Source: Flavobacterium sp. (GTDB lineage Bacteria > Bacteroidota > Bacteroidia > Flavobacteriales > Flavobacteriaceae). Taken from it: DNA of 8,892 bases. How positions within the stretch are numbered: position 1 is the first letter of the stretch; the number at the start of each line of letters is the position of its first letter. The notes below the pieces were generated by a model that saw nothing but the letters and a program-made list of their open reading frames with translations, did not search any database and was not told the origin of the DNA. The stretch covers positions 6,230-15,121 of the forward strand of contig JADMKR010000203.1 of NCBI GenBank assembly GCA_015478765.1. The letters are read 5' to 3'. Below are positions 1-6,634 of the stretch, one piece after another. The translations under genes were made by a program, and so were the position numbers.

Positions 1-335
1 CTGCCCTTTGCGAGTTCGTCGACCAATTTATCGAGATAACGTACCTGTTGGGTGAGCGGATTGTCGATTTCTTCTATTCTGTATCCGCAGATGACGCCTG
101 TGATTTTATTGGCATTCGGGTTTAATTGCGCACGGTTGAAAAAGGTGTCAAAAGTTACTTTCTCGTCGATCAACTGGTGTATTTGCTTTTGATCGAATCC
201 TGTCAGCCATTCGATTACCTGGTAAAGTTCCTCTTTGGATCGGCCTTTTTTCTCGACTTTGGCTACATAATGTGGGAACACCGATGCAAAGGTCATTTGC
301 GCCATCCGTTGGTTATGTTCGGTCGTTATTTTCAT
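1..335 (-). CDS. DUF2200 family protein, 3' end cut by window edge
   Basis: Translation of the minus strand from the ATG at 335-333 runs open to the window edge (111 whole codons), so the C-terminus is missing. It starts MKITTEHNQRMAQMTFASVF and contains PHYVAKVEKKGR, WLTGFDQ, FFNRAQLNPNANKITGVICG and, near the edge, QQVRYLDKLVDELAKG. These match the DUF2200 family (about 115-120 residues), so only a few residues should be lost. The family has no established biochemical role; it is a small soluble protein with no signal peptide or membrane segment here. The ATG shares its A with the last base of the upstream DUF1801 stop codon (TAATG), so the two genes are probably co-transcribed and translationally coupled. 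The family call is by recognition from memory; function is unknown. Confidence 0.85.
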   Translation of the reverse strand, partial: MKITTEHNQRMAQMTFASVFPHYVAKVEKKGRSKEELYQVIEWLTGFDQKQIHQLIDEKVTFDTFFNRAQLNPNANKITGVICGYRIEEIDNPLTQQVRYLDKLVDELAKG

Positions 336-736
336 TATAGAGATTTTGTGATTTTTTCAAGTTTGCCTTTTCGCCTGACGAGATTTTTATAATCCCATTG
401 TATATCGGCCGATTTCTGAAGCCAACGTTCTAAATCGGCTTGCTCGACTTCGCTGACATGTTGATAGAATATGGATGCGTCTTTAAATTTCTGACCGTGG
501 ATATGGAGCTTGGGTTCGTCAAAATCGGCGCCGCTCCAAAACATCAGCCGAATGCCGGCTTTTTGTTTGCTGTAACCAACGATCGGATTGCCATCTAAAA
601 ACCAGACCGGATGCGCATGCCATATTTTGCCTTCCGCATCTGTGAGTTTGCTATTTATAACCCTAGCCAGCCGCTTGCAAATCATCTGGTCGTCGGGATT
701 TTGCAGATCATTGTAAGATTGGATATCCTGATTCAT
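335..736 (-). CDS. DUF1801 domain protein (YdhG-like fold)
   Basis: A 133-residue soluble protein. Residues about 15-125 fit the DUF1801 pattern: a first helix (DDQMICKRLARVINSKL), then the strand region KIWHAHPVWFLDGNPIVGYS, then IRLMFWSG, and a C-terminal helical part with LERWLQKSADIQWDYKNLVRRKGKLEKI. DUF1801 proteins have a frataxin-like fold; one Bacillus member has been proposed as an iron chaperone, but most members have no assigned role, so no function is claimed. The ATG at 736-734 lies 44 bp after the repressor's stop codon in the same orientation, with no hairpin terminator between, so read-through from the repressor gene is possible. Only a weak -7-like match (TAATTTCA) is seen in that gap. 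The stop codon overlaps the next ATG by one base. Confidence 0.82.
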   Translation of the reverse strand: MNQDIQSYNDLQNPDDQMICKRLARVINSKLTDAEGKIWHAHPVWFLDGNPIVGYSKQKAGIRLMFWSGADFDEPKLHIHGQKFKDASIFYQHVSEVEQADLERWLQKSADIQWDYKNLVRRKGKLEKITKSL

Positions 737-780
737 AGCAGTGAAATTAATGAATTTAAGGATTGGGATGTGTAATGATT

Positions 781-1548
781 TTATTCAATTTTTTTTCGGA
801 TTTCATTAATGTCACGTTTTAATTCCATAAACATTCCGGTGACGCTCTCGGTTTCGGTCAGTTCGGGTTTGCTGTCGTTCCGCCCGATATGAGCCGCATA
901 TTCCCAAATTTCGACAATATCCGAAAGTTTGATCGAATACGGATTGTAAATTATATTATCCGACTCCACCGTGATCGCATCCTTGCTTTTTTCACTGATG
1001 CGCTTATAGGTCATTCCTTCGCTGACCGTAATCAGGATGTAGGTTTTATCTTTCCTTACTTCGCCTAGGTTTTCAACATATCGGCCCACAATGTACGCCT
1101 GATCGTCATGCGGAGGCATCGAGTCGCCGCCAATGGGAAAAGCACGAAACTTACCCGATCCCAAAAACGGCAGTGAGATTTGCGGCAGATTTTCAATGAA
1201 CTCGGGATCGGCATAGCCCGTAAGATAACCCGCACGCGCTTTGTGAGGAATGATTTCGATGTAATTGTCGCCGTTGCGGTCTACCGTTATCGGCAGTAAA
1301 ATCCGATTGTCACCCAATTTAAGCAAATCGCCCGTAGGAATTTTGGTCAAATCAACCGATAACAATAAATCGATGCTGATGTGGAAATACCGCGAAATCA
1401 TCAGCAATATTTCAGGAGGCGGAGAGTTTTTCCCGTCTTCGTATTTAGCATACCGATCGCGGGAAATTTGCAAACCTTCGGCCACTTCACGTTGGGAAGC
1501 ATTCTTCCTGGCACGCAGGTATTTGATATTGTCCGAGAATAGTGACAT
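781..1548 (-). CDS. XRE-family HTH / S24 peptidase repressor, LexA/CI-like
   Basis: A 255-residue regulator. Residues about 5-62 form an XRE helix-turn-helix (NIKYLRARKNASQREVAEGL, then SRDRYAKYEDGKNSPPPEIL). Residues about 95-215 look like an S24 (LexA/CI/UmuD) peptidase: an Ala-Gly pair at 106-107 (KARAGYL) in the expected place of the cleavage site, the nucleophile Ser143 in GGDSMPP, and the general-base Lys182 in TYKRIS. By homology, RecA-stimulated self-cleavage would separate the DNA-binding and dimerisation domains and lift repression. Residues 221-255 extend beyond the peptidase fold as a charged segment ending in a probable amphipathic helix. The gene is divergent from the polymerase operon with a 95-bp shared region, as expected for a local autoregulated repressor. 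It is not a canonical LexA, because its DNA-binding domain is XRE type rather than winged helix. Targets and inducer are inferred. Confidence 0.88.
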   Translation of the reverse strand: MSLFSDNIKYLRARKNASQREVAEGLQISRDRYAKYEDGKNSPPPEILLMISRYFHISIDLLLSVDLTKIPTGDLLKLGDNRILLPITVDRNGDNYIEIIPHKARAGYLTGYADPEFIENLPQISLPFLGSGKFRAFPIGGDSMPPHDDQAYIVGRYVENLGEVRKDKTYILITVSEGMTYKRISEKSKDAITVESDNIIYNPYSIKLSDIVEIWEYAAHIGRNDSKPELTETESVTGMFMELKRDINEIRKKIE

Positions 1549-1573
1549 ATGTTAATGGGATAATTCGTCACAA

Positions 1574-1581
1574 CAAATATA
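1574..1581 (-). promoter_or_regulatory. Candidate -7 promoter element for the repressor gene
   Basis: The minus strand reads TATATTTG, a full match to the Bacteroidota -7 consensus TAnnTTTG. It lies 25 bp upstream of the repressor ATG at 1548, which allows a short leader of about 20 nt. No clean TTTG -33 element is seen at the usual spacing. AT-rich sequence can give such matches by chance. Confidence 0.5.
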
Positions 1582-1604
1582 ATAACCTTTGGTATAAATC
1601 ATCC

Positions 1605-1612
1605 TAATTTTG
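1605..1612 (+). promoter_or_regulatory. Candidate -7 promoter element for the dinB-dnaE2-alkB operon
   Basis: The plus strand reads TAATTTTG, a full match to the TAnnTTTG consensus, 31 bp upstream of the polymerase ATG at 1644. A TTTG at 1588-1591 lies 13 bp upstream, shorter than the usual spacing to a -33 element. The last three bases of the element are also the first of a perfect 7-bp inverted repeat, so a repressor bound there would block transcription initiation. Confidence 0.5.
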
Positions 1613-1639
1613 TAAAATAATTCTTTTAAAAATTTACAA
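1610..1639. promoter_or_regulatory. Candidate operator: 7-bp inverted repeat
   Basis: TTGTAAA at 1610-1616 and its exact reverse complement TTTACAA at 1633-1639 flank a 16-bp AT-rich spacer, a centre-to-centre distance of 23 bp, about two helical turns. The repeat overlaps the -7-like element and expected transcription start of the plus-strand operon. A second, shorter dyad, ACC-TTT-GGT at 1585-1593, lies between the two divergent -7 elements. Either could bind the S24-type repressor encoded next door. In AT-rich sequence a 7-bp dyad is not strong evidence by itself; position is the main argument. Confidence 0.35.
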
Positions 1640-1643
1640 CCCA

Positions 1644-2852
1644 ATGAAACGTGCCATTGTACATATGGATTTAGACACTTTTTTTGTCTCTTGTGTAAGG
1701 TTGCAAAACTCGCAATTAAACGGCATTCCGTTGATAGTAGGCGGCGGTGAACGTGGCGTGGTGGCGTCCTGTTCTTATGAAGCGCGGTATTTTGGGGTAC
1801 GTTCGGCCATGCCTATTCGGATGGCATTACAACTTTGTCCGCAAGCCAAAGTGATCAAAGGCGATATGGAACTATTTTCGAATAAATCCCGCGAAGTGAC
1901 GCAAATCATTGAAGAAAGGACTCCGGTCGTCGAAAAAGCGAGCATTGATGAATTTTATCTTGACATCACCGGAATGGACAAGTTTTACGGCTGTTACAAA
2001 TGGACCAACGAACTTACCCAGACCATCACCAAAGAAACCGGCCTGCCCATAAGTTTCGCGCTATCGGTAAACAAAACCGTTTCCAAGATTGCTACCGGCG
2101 AGGGCAAACCCAAAGGCAATCTCGAAATCCCCGAAGCGATGGTGAAGCCATTTCTCAATCCGTTGTCCATTCGGAAAATACCGATGGTGGGCGAGGCGAC
2201 TTTCAATCTTTTGTCCCGAATCGGGATACGCGACATCCGCACGCTTTCGGAGATGCCATTGTTGTATCTGCAAAAGATGATTGGCAAAAACGGCATCGAA
2301 TTGTGGAAAAAAGCTAACGGCATCGACAACAATCCGGTCGAACCTTACACCGAGAGAAAATCGATCTCATCCGAACACACCTATATGCAGGATACCATCG
2401 ATATCCCCAAAATTAAATCATTGCTGTTGGGAATGACCGAACAGTTGGCGTTTCAGCTGCGGTCGGAGGAATGGTTGGTATCTACTGTAACCGTAAAGAT
2501 CCGATACTCGAATTTCGATACCGAAAATACGCAGATGAAAGTCGCATACACTTCCTGCGATCATGTGTTGGGCAAATATGTCCTGAGCTTGTTCGATAAA
2601 CTTTACAATCGCCGGATGCGGGTTCGGTTGGTAGGTTTGCGTTTCAGCGGACTCGTACGCGGAACTTACCAAATCAACCTGTTTGAAGATACGGTCGAGA
2701 TGATGCAGCTCTATCAGGCGATGGACAGGATGAAGAAGCGCTACGGATTCAACGCTGTCACCCGATGTGCGGGCGCCGTGCTGAAATCCAAAACCCAGGT
2801 TCCGAAAGTGCTGGATCCGGCCAAAGGCCAATTTTACTATGAAAACCTGTAA
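1644..2852 (+). CDS. dinB: Y-family DNA polymerase IV, with UmuC-like C-terminal tail
   Basis: A 402-residue translesion DNA polymerase. The catalytic core is intact: HMDLDTFF gives Asp9 and steric-gate Phe14, SYEARYFGV (44-52) is the fingers motif, and SIDEFYLD gives Asp102 and Glu103. The KIATGEGKPKGN segment (148-159) and a helix-hairpin-helix region (PMVGEATFNLLSRIGI, about 180-195) complete the palm/thumb. The little-finger domain spans about 240-340. Residues 343-347, QINLF, fit the beta-clamp binding consensus QL(S/D)LF. The 55 residues after it (including YQAMDRMKKRYGFNAVTRCAGA) resemble the end of UmuC more than that of E. coli DinB. The ATG follows an AT-rich leader without Shine-Dalgarno sequence, usual in Bacteroidota. 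Its stop codon is 2 nt before the dnaE2 start. It occupies the ImuB position of a mutasome cassette but, unlike ImuB, keeps its catalytic acids. Confidence 0.93.
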   Translation: MKRAIVHMDLDTFFVSCVRLQNSQLNGIPLIVGGGERGVVASCSYEARYFGVRSAMPIRMALQLCPQAKVIKGDMELFSNKSREVTQIIEERTPVVEKASIDEFYLDITGMDKFYGCYKWTNELTQTITKETGLPISFALSVNKTVSKIATGEGKPKGNLEIPEAMVKPFLNPLSIRKIPMVGEATFNLLSRIGIRDIRTLSEMPLLYLQKMIGKNGIELWKKANGIDNNPVEPYTERKSISSEHTYMQDTIDIPKIKSLLLGMTEQLAFQLRSEEWLVSTVTVKIRYSNFDTENTQMKVAYTSCDHVLGKYVLSLFDKLYNRRMRVRLVGLRFSGLVRGTYQINLFEDTVEMMQLYQAMDRMKKRYGFNAVTRCAGAVLKSKTQVPKVLDPAKGQFYYENL

Positions 2853-2854
2853 TC

Positions 2855-5800
2855 ATGTATCTCAATTGCCATTCTTTCCACTCGCTTCGTTACGGCACCA
2901 TTCCGTTGCAGGATCTCGTGCAACAGGCCGCCGCATGCGGGGTGGAGGCGATGGCGCTAACCGATATAAATACCGTCACCGGCACTTACGAATTTATCAA
3001 GGCATGCAGTCAGGCGAATATAAAACCATTGATTGGGGTTGAATTTCGTTCCGATAATAAACTTCATTTCATTGGCCTTGCCAAAAATCGCGAAGGCCTT
3101 GCCGAGATGAACCGATTGGTGACCAAACATAATTTTGAAGGCATGCCATTTCCGGCTCAGGCGCCAGGTTTCAATAATGTGGCCGTCATTTACGCCATGG
3201 AGGATGTTCCCGATCATTTAAAAGAAAATGAATATATCGGAATCCGGCCGGATCAGCTCACCAAATTGTACAATCAGGATTGGAAAAACCGGATTGGGAA
3301 AATGGTGATCCTGCAACCGGTGACTTTCCGCACTAAAAAAGAATTCAATCTGCATCGGGTTTTGCGTGCAATCGACCGGAACATCATCGGGTCCAAACTT
3401 TCGACGAAAGATCATTGCCGACCTTCGGAAATAATGATTCCGATTCAGCAACTGGCGGGGAAATTTGCCGATTATCCGCAAATCATCAACAATACTGAAA
3501 CCGTCATCAACCAATGTAATTTCGATTTTGATTTTAAAACCCCCAAGAATAAAAAGTATTTCACCCAAAATAGCCAAACCGATCTCACATTGCTTACCCG
3601 TCTTGCTTATGAGGGCATGTTATGGCGATATGGCGACAATGATTCCAAGGCAAAAGCGCGTATTCAAAAAGAATTGAAAGTGATCGATGAATTGGGATTC
3701 AGTGGCTATTTCCTGATTACGTGGGATATTGTCCGATACAGCATTAGCCGCGGATTTCTGCACATAGGAAGGGGGAGTGGTGCCAACAGCATTATCGCAT
3801 ATTGCCTGGGCATTACCGATATTTGCCCGATTGAACTCGATTTGTACTTCGAGCGTTTTCTGAACCTGAACCGAAAAACGCCGCCCGATTTCGATATCGA
3901 CTGGTCGTGGAAGGAGCGCGACATCATGCTGCGGTACATTTTCGATAAATACGGCGCCGATCATGTCGCTTTTTGCGGAACCAATGTCGAATTTAAGTAT
4001 CGTTCCATCTTTCGGGAAGTGGGGAAAGTTTTTGGTCTGCCCAAGGAAGAACTCGATGCGCTGGCGAAAAATCCGATGGCCAGGCACGATAAAAATCATG
4101 TCGTGGCAAAGGTGCAGGAATACGGCAAAATGCTTGAAAAATATCCGAACATGCGCAGCATGCATTCGTGTGGAATTTTGATTTCGGAAGAACCCATCAC
4201 CAATTTCACTGCTTTGGAAATGCCGCCCAAAGGCTTTCCGATAGTGCAATTTGACATGCATGTGGCCGAGGAAATCGGTTTTGATAAATTTGATATCCTG
4301 AGCCAGCGCGGGATTGGCCATATCGACGATTCGGTGAAACTCATCAAGAAGAATCAGGGTATTGATGTAAACATCCGCGATACATCGATATCAAAAGACG
4401 AGGCAAAATGCAATGAGTTTCTGGGCCGCGGAAAAACAATCGGCTGCTTTTATATCGAAAGTCCGGCGATGCGGGGCTTGTTACGCCGACTCAAATGCGA
4501 TACCTACAAAGTGTTGGTGGCGGCGTCTTCGATCATACGGCCCGGCGTGGCACAGTCGGGGATGATGAAGGAATATATCTTCAGGCATAATTACCCCGAT
4601 AAGTTTGAGTATTTCCATCCGGTTTTTGAGCAACAGTTGGGCGAGACTTACGGAATTATGGTTTATCAGGAAGATGTAATCAAAATTGCCCTGCATTATG
4701 CGGGCGTTCCGGCGTCGGATGGCGATATATTGCGTCGGGCGATGAGTGGCAAAGGGCGTTCCAAGTCGGCTTTGCAGAAAGTAAAGGACAATTTTTTTGA
4801 GTGTTGTGCCCGGAAAGGCCATCCGCTTCAGCTTAGCCAGGAAATATACCGGCAGATAGAGTCGTTTGCCGGCTATTCCTTCTGCAAGGCGCACTCGGCT
4901 TCGTATGCGGTGGAAAGTTACCAGAGTTTGTATTTAAAGGCCTATTATCCGCTGGAGTTCATGACGGCGGTGATCAATAATTTCGGGGGATTTTATCGCA
5001 CCGAAGTCTATATTCACGAAGCGCGCATGTCGGGAGGCATTATCCACAATCCGTGTGTGAACAAAAGCGAGTATCAGACTACGTTGTATGGCAAAAATAT
5101 TTATCTCGGTTTTCAGCATCTAAAAAGTGTGGAGTCAAGAATTGCCGAATCCATAGTGTTGGAGCGGGAAGAGAACGGCGATTTTTGTTCGCTTGAGGAT
5201 TTTATCAATCGTATTCCCATTGGTATTGAAAGTTTGCAGGCGCTGATTTTCATTGGTGCTTTCCGATTTACCGGTAAAACAAAGAACGAATTGTTGGTGA
5301 TAGCAAGGATGATTATGGTGAATTTCAGGCCTGATAACCGAAACCTGATGTTGTTGCAGGAACCGGTCAGGGAATATAAACTGCCGATGTTGCCGCGTTC
5401 CCCCTTTGAGGATGCTTTTGATGAAATCGAATTGTTGAGTTTTCCGGTATCGGTAACGCCGTTCAATTTATTGCAGACGTCTTTTCGGGGTGATGTGATG
5501 GCAAAGGATTTGGTGAAACACCACAAGAAAACTGTCAGGATGCTGGCATATCTTATTTCGCGAAAGCAGGTTCCCACCAAAATGGGTGATATGTATTTTG
5601 GCACCTGGATCGATAGCGAAGGCGAGTTCTTCGATACCGCGCATTTCGCCGATTGCCTGCAAAAGTATCCATTTCAGGGCGGCGGCTGCTATTTGTTGTT
5701 GGGCCAGGTTGAGGTTGATTATCATTTTCCCACCATTACCATTTCGAAGATGGCCAAAATGCCTTTTATTCCGGATCCGCGTTATTCGTCAACCGATGAA

Positions 5801-5911
5801 AAACGTTTTCAGGCACAGCAACAAATTCGCGAGGATGTGAGCAGTACGCAAAGAGCGCCCTATCCGCAGGAACATGAGATTAACTTGCCGAGGTTTAAAA
5901 TGAGTGGCTAG
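2855..5911 (+). CDS. dnaE2: DNA polymerase III alpha subunit, DnaE2/ImuC-like
   Basis: A 1018-residue C-family polymerase, shorter than replicative DnaE (about 1160). Order: PHP domain (about 1-170); palm with GRGSGAN (305-311), the PDFDID motif (344-349) and KFD480 supplying the third catalytic Asp; thumb/fingers including SSIIRPGVAQSGM (558-570) and FCKAHSASYAVESYQ (676-690); helix-hairpin-helix region (about 735-805); OB fold (about 893-965). The C-terminal tau-binding domain of replicative DnaE seems absent, and I see no clear clamp-binding motif. The PHP domain is degenerate: Asn4 and Ile39 replace histidines, and the usual NDxH reads QPVT at 154-157, so proofreading by PHP is unlikely. 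Its position 2 nt after dinB and next to a LexA-like repressor supports a role in error-prone lesion bypass rather than bulk replication. Whether it falls in the ImuC clade proper or in a separate Bacteroidota clade cannot be decided by eye. Confidence 0.9.
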   Translation: MYLNCHSFHSLRYGTIPLQDLVQQAAACGVEAMALTDINTVTGTYEFIKACSQANIKPLIGVEFRSDNKLHFIGLAKNREGLAEMNRLVTKHNFEGMPFPAQAPGFNNVAVIYAMEDVPDHLKENEYIGIRPDQLTKLYNQDWKNRIGKMVILQPVTFRTKKEFNLHRVLRAIDRNIIGSKLSTKDHCRPSEIMIPIQQLAGKFADYPQIINNTETVINQCNFDFDFKTPKNKKYFTQNSQTDLTLLTRLAYEGMLWRYGDNDSKAKARIQKELKVIDELGFSGYFLITWDIVRYSISRGFLHIGRGSGANSIIAYCLGITDICPIELDLYFERFLNLNRKTPPDFDIDWSWKERDIMLRYIFDKYGADHVAFCGTNVEFKYRSIFREVGKVFGLPKEELDALAKNPMARHDKNHVVAKVQEYGKMLEKYPNMRSMHSCGILISEEPITNFTALEMPPKGFPIVQFDMHVAEEIGFDKFDILSQRGIGHIDDSVKLIKKNQGIDVNIRDTSISKDEAKCNEFLGRGKTIGCFYIESPAMRGLLRRLKCDTYKVLVAASSIIRPGVAQSGMMKEYIFRHNYPDKFEYFHPVFEQQLGETYGIMVYQEDVIKIALHYAGVPASDGDILRRAMSGKGRSKSALQKVKDNFFECCARKGHPLQLSQEIYRQIESFAGYSFCKAHSASYAVESYQSLYLKAYYPLEFMTAVINNFGGFYRTEVYIHEARMSGGIIHNPCVNKSEYQTTLYGKNIYLGFQHLKSVESRIAESIVLEREENGDFCSLEDFINRIPIGIESLQALIFIGAFRFTGKTKNELLVIARMIMVNFRPDNRNLMLLQEPVREYKLPMLPRSPFEDAFDEIELLSFPVSVTPFNLLQTSFRGDVMAKDLVKHHKKTVRMLAYLISRKQVPTKMGDMYFGTWIDSEGEFFDTAHFADCLQKYPFQGGGCYLLLGQVEVDYHFPTITISKMAKMPFIPDPRYSSTDEKRFQAQQQIREDVSSTQRAPYPQEHEINLPRFKMSG

Positions 5912-5949
5912 CAGCCAGGCGTTTATTTAAGAATATCAAAAAAATACAG

Positions 5950-6570
5950 ATGACTTTATTTAACGACATCGATCTGTTTATGGCAGGAACAACAGGCAAA
6001 ACCGAATTCGATTTGCCGGATGCTGACGTGATGCTGATCGATAATTTTTTCAATAAAGAAGAATCGGATTATTACTACCAGACATTACTGGAGAAGACGA
6101 CGTGGCGCGAATATGAGATGCCGATGTACGATAAGGTGGTCACCGCACCGCGAATGATTTCGTGGCATCAGGATGAAGATATATCCGCTTCAGCAAACCA
6201 AACAAATCCGTTAACGGACGATCTCAAATCAGTTCGAAATAGGGTCGAAGCCGAAACCCGTCTGCAGTTCAATGCCGTACTGCTGAATCTGTACCGATCA
6301 GGGCAGGACAGTGTTGCATGGCACAGCGACAAAACCAATAAATCGGGGCTGGATCCGCAAATTGCCTCGGTGACCTTTGGCGAGACCCGATTATTCCGGT
6401 TGCGGCATAAATTTAGGAAAGATGTGCCGATGGTCGAAATTCCGTTGCATCACGGTTCATTCTTGTTGATGGCGGGCAGCACCAACAGCTACTGGGAGCA
6501 TCAGGTTCCTAAAACTGCCAAGGCGATACTGCCGAGGATCAATTTGACTTTCCGTCAGGTGAAGAGTTAG
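5950..6570 (+). CDS. alkB: AlkB-family 2OG-Fe(II) dioxygenase, ALKBH2-like DNA repair enzyme
   Basis: A 206-residue enzyme predicted to remove methyl groups from alkylated DNA bases (1-methyladenine, 3-methylcytosine) by oxidative demethylation with Fe(II) and 2-oxoglutarate. The iron ligands are visible: His125 and Asp127 in AWHSD, and His184 in WEHQVPKT. 2-Oxoglutarate is bound by the R-x5-R pair Arg196 and Arg202 in PRINLTFR. The core NLYRSGQDSVAWHSD, then IASVTFGETRLFRLRHK and LHHGSFLLMAG, is closer to human ALKBH2/3 than to E. coli AlkB. The gene is 38 nt after dnaE2 in the same direction, and that gap holds no TAnnTTTG element or hairpin, so it is probably the last gene of the operon. 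This adds direct lesion reversal to the bypass polymerases. The start gives the full N-terminal extension (LFNDIDLFMAG) seen in bacterial members. Confidence 0.92.
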   Translation: MTLFNDIDLFMAGTTGKTEFDLPDADVMLIDNFFNKEESDYYYQTLLEKTTWREYEMPMYDKVVTAPRMISWHQDEDISASANQTNPLTDDLKSVRNRVEAETRLQFNAVLLNLYRSGQDSVAWHSDKTNKSGLDPQIASVTFGETRLFRLRHKFRKDVPMVEIPLHHGSFLLMAGSTNSYWEHQVPKTAKAILPRINLTFRQVKS

Positions 6571-6634
6571 ACTTGGGAAAGTAACAGCTGCAGGATTCGA
6601 TTCGCAGTTCGGGTCGCTGTGGTACCGTGAGTTT

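Noticed and set aside
781..1548. A prophage CI repressor marking a phage remnant
   Set aside because: No integrase, Cro-like gene, structural phage gene or attachment repeat is present; the neighbours are DNA repair genes, and the divergent layout suits a dedicated local regulator.
1265..1555. A 96-codon plus-strand open frame over the repressor gene
   Set aside because: It is antisense to the conserved helix-turn-helix and linker of the repressor, has no recognisable domain and no plus-strand promoter-like element in front of it.
1644..2852. Calling the Y-family protein ImuB
   Set aside because: ImuB lacks the catalytic carboxylates, while Asp9, Asp102 and Glu103 are present here; no imuA-like gene is adjacent either.
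3620..4321. A 233-codon open frame on the minus strand inside dnaE2
   Set aside because: It is fully antisense to the conserved palm domain of the polymerase, resembles no family I know, and is explained by the codon bias of the gene opposite it.
5912..5949. A terminator or separate promoter between dnaE2 and alkB
   Set aside because: The 38 bp have no stem of useful length and no TAnnTTTG match; the short A-run alone is not evidence.
6584..6620. ACAGC/GCTGT inverted repeat after alkB as a rho-independent terminator
   Set aside because: The stem is only 5 bp with a 27-nt loop and is not followed by a T-tract.
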